Origin: Affinirhizobium straminoryzae | GTDB lineage: Bacteria > Pseudomonadota > Alphaproteobacteria > Rhizobiales > Rhizobiaceae | NCBI RefSeq assembly: GCF_007004135.1 | Contig: NZ_VJMG01000009.1 | Coordinates: 62,001-126,000, forward strand | Reading direction: 5' to 3' | DNA: 64,000 nucleotides | Part shown: positions 62,668 through 64,000 of the stretch, one piece after another | How the letters are laid out: every line of letters starts with the position of its first letter | Position numbering within the stretch: the first letter of the stretch is position 1 | The notes under the pieces: model-generated | What the model saw: only the letters and a program-made list of their open reading frames with translations | Databases searched by the model: none | Told to the model about the DNA's origin: nothing | Translations under genes and position numbers: made by a program

Positions 62668-63495
62668 CTATTCGCCAGTCGCGCCGCCGGGGCGTCCCGG
62701 ACCGCGACGCATGTAGATCGGCTGGAAGACCCCATCCTGCCGGATTTCCAGCTTGCCTTCCCGCACCAGCTCGAGCGAGGCGGCAAAGGCGCTCGCGGTT
62801 GCCGTTACCCGGTCACCCGGCGGCATGTAGTCGAGAAGATAGTGCTGCAGCGCCGTCCAGTCGCTGATCTCACCCAGCATGGTGGTCAGCAGCTCGCGCG
62901 CCTCCACCAGCGACCACACCTTACGCCGCTCGATGGTGACCTGCGTCACCGCCTGCCTCTGCCGCAGATTGGCATAGGCATGCAGGAGATCGTAGAGATT
63001 GGCCTCGAAGCTTGCGCCGTTGCGTTCGGGAATGTGCTCCGGCGCCCCGCGGGCAAACACGTCGCGGCCGAGCCGGTTGCGGTTGATCAGCCGCGTCGCC
63101 GCTTCGCGCATCGCTTCCAGGCGTTTCAGGCGGAAGGCCAGCGTCGCGGCCATTTCCTCGCCCGTCGGCCCGTCATCCTGCCGTGCCTGCTGCGGGATCA
63201 GCAGCTTGGATTTCAGATAGGCGAGCCAGGCCGCCATCACCAGATAATCGGCGGCGAGTTCGATGCGCACGCGGCGCGCGCTTTCGACGAACAGCAGATA
63301 TTGTTCAGCCAGCGCCAGCACTGAAATACGCGCCAGATCCACCTTCTGCGTGCGGGCCAGATGCAGAAGAAGATCGAGCGGGCCTTCGAAGCCACCGACA
63401 TCGATGACGAGCGCCGGCTCCGTCGAGCCGCGCGCATCGCTGTCCTGCCAGAGCCTGTCCATTGGAGTGGCAGACTGTGATATGTCACCGGCCAT
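62668..63495 (-). CDS. scpA: segregation and condensation protein A (kleisin)
   Basis: Kleisin subunit that bridges the SMC heads. The 275-residue protein has FEGPLDLLLHLARTQKVDLARISVLALAEQYL at the N-terminal SMC-neck-binding helix, AADYLVMAAWLAYLKSKLLIP and the C-terminal winged-helix part. The ATG at 63495 begins MAGDISQS; an upstream extension is not family-like. Upstream is nagZ (63-base gap), as is usual in Rhizobiales. Confidence 0.94.
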   Translation of the reverse strand: MAGDISQSATPMDRLWQDSDARGSTEPALVIDVGGFEGPLDLLLHLARTQKVDLARISVLALAEQYLLFVESARRVRIELAADYLVMAAWLAYLKSKLLIPQQARQDDGPTGEEMAATLAFRLKRLEAMREAATRLINRNRLGRDVFARGAPEHIPERNGASFEANLYDLLHAYANLRQRQAVTQVTIERRKVWSLVEARELLTTMLGEISDWTALQHYLLDYMPPGDRVTATASAFAASLELVREGKLEIRQDGVFQPIYMRRGPGRPGGATGE

Positions 63496-63558
63496 GTTCC
63501 GCCCCACCTTCGCCGACCGCACCGTCCGGGCACCGTCAGCACTTGCCGCCCGCGCGGC

Positions 63559-64000
63559 TCAGACTCCGCCGATCAGAGCCCGGAATTCGGCGCGCGCCGC
63601 GTCTTCGCTGGTGGCGTCGGGCGTCGGAAACGCCGCTTCCACGGCCTTTGCCCGCTCCAGCGATCTGCCCGACAGCACCGGTACCCGTTCCACCACAGCC
63701 TTCATTTCGTCCATCAGCCCGTTGCAATGCAAGACAATATCGCAGCCGCCTGCCAGAATGTCGGCCGCGCGCTCGCCGATCGTGCCCTTCAGCGCATTCA
63801 TCGAGCTGTCGTCGGAGAGCAGCAGCCCATCGAAGCCGATATGGCCGCGAATGATCTCACTGATAACGATCGGCGAAGTGGTGGCAGGCCGCTCTGCATC
63901 GATCGCGGTGAAGAGAATATGCGCGCTCATGCCCATCAACTCGCTGCGGAGGGCACGGAAGGGCGCGAAATCCTGTGCCTCCAGCTCGACGCGGCTGGCG
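63559..64000 (-). CDS. nagZ: beta-N-acetylhexosaminidase NagZ (5' end outside window)
   Basis: C-terminal 146 residues of a GH3 enzyme that removes N-acetylglucosamine from muropeptides in cell-wall recycling. The visible part has PFRAL, MGMSAHILFTAIDAERPAT, the catalytic-nucleophile block IGFDGLLLSDDSSMNAL, the ERAADILAGGCDIVLHCNG segment and EMKAVVERVP. The frame is open through base 64000 and lacks the N-terminal half, which lies outside. Its place beside scpA-scpB is the usual one in this family. Confidence 0.93.
   Translation of the reverse strand, partial: ASRVELEAQDFAPFRALRSELMGMSAHILFTAIDAERPATTSPIVISEIIRGHIGFDGLLLSDDSSMNALKGTIGERAADILAGGCDIVLHCNGLMDEMKAVVERVPVLSGRSLERAKAVEAAFPTPDATSEDAARAEFRALIGGV

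Overview
The window is a chromosomal segment of an alphaproteobacterium, almost certainly a member of the Rhizobiaceae (Rhizobium/Agrobacterium/Allorhizobium type). The reasons are GC-rich coding sequence and gene blocks I know from that family: metC next to the general amino-acid transporter aapJQMP; phaC, sfsA, map, radC; nagZ, scpA, scpB, tatABC, serS, surE, pcm; and yajC with a fused secDF. It also carries rhizobial small families (DUF982, DUF1127, DUF3126), a two-domain cold-shock protein, an apparent EcfG general-stress promoter and a palindrome-rich intergenic repeat of rhizobial type. No transposase, integrase, phage gene or CRISPR array was seen.

Layout. 0-12.4 kb: a phasin cut by the left edge, DUF3126, cysE, a hydrolase, a zinc-finger protein of the complex I NDUFS6 type, a flavin monooxygenase, metC, the aapJQMP amino-acid uptake operon and a large SPFH membrane protein. 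12.4-15.4 kb: a lineage-specific patch of small genes (two tiny membrane proteins, a possible VbhA-like protein, DUF982, a RES-domain protein) with a good EcfG promoter and an operator-like palindrome, ending at tRNA-Arg. 15.4-19.5 kb: an NDUFS4 homologue, tRNA-Pro, DUF192, a double cold-shock protein, gloA, a lipoprotein and three tandem tRNA-Glu units, each with its own promoter. 19.5-24.9 kb: recJ, a small membrane protein, hom, an AlaC-type aminotransferase and a lipoprotein. 25-31.4 kb: phaC, sfsA, map, radC, sthA and a small membrane protein.

31.4-39 kb: rpsD, terC, pepT, an intergenic repeat, a HerA-like ATPase, a LysE exporter divergent from a WYL regulator, a VOC protein and a GNAT acetyltransferase. 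39-49 kb: DUF1127, a 36-aa ORF, murI, trmJ, a FUSC transporter, a DUF3828-like protein, icd, a GST, a second VOC protein and trmFO. 49-54 kb: a reverse-strand operon yajC, secDF, a Mth938/NDUFAF3-like gene and a squalene-synthase-fold/NDUFAF6-like gene. 54-64 kb, reverse strand: nagZ (cut by the right edge), scpA, scpB, a lone ABC ATPase, tatA, tatB, tatC, serS, surE, pcm and an NlpD-like LysM/LytM lipoprotein.

Most of the window is core housekeeping. The points that most deserve a second look are: (i) four homologues of mitochondrial complex I accessory or assembly proteins in 50 kb, two of them in the secDF operon; (ii) the small-gene stress patch at 12.4-15.4 kb; (iii) the surE-pcm-NlpD-like order with a LytM domain that has lost a zinc ligand; and (iv) an ABC ATPase without permease between scpB and tatA. 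I did not find a clear new defence or biosynthetic system.
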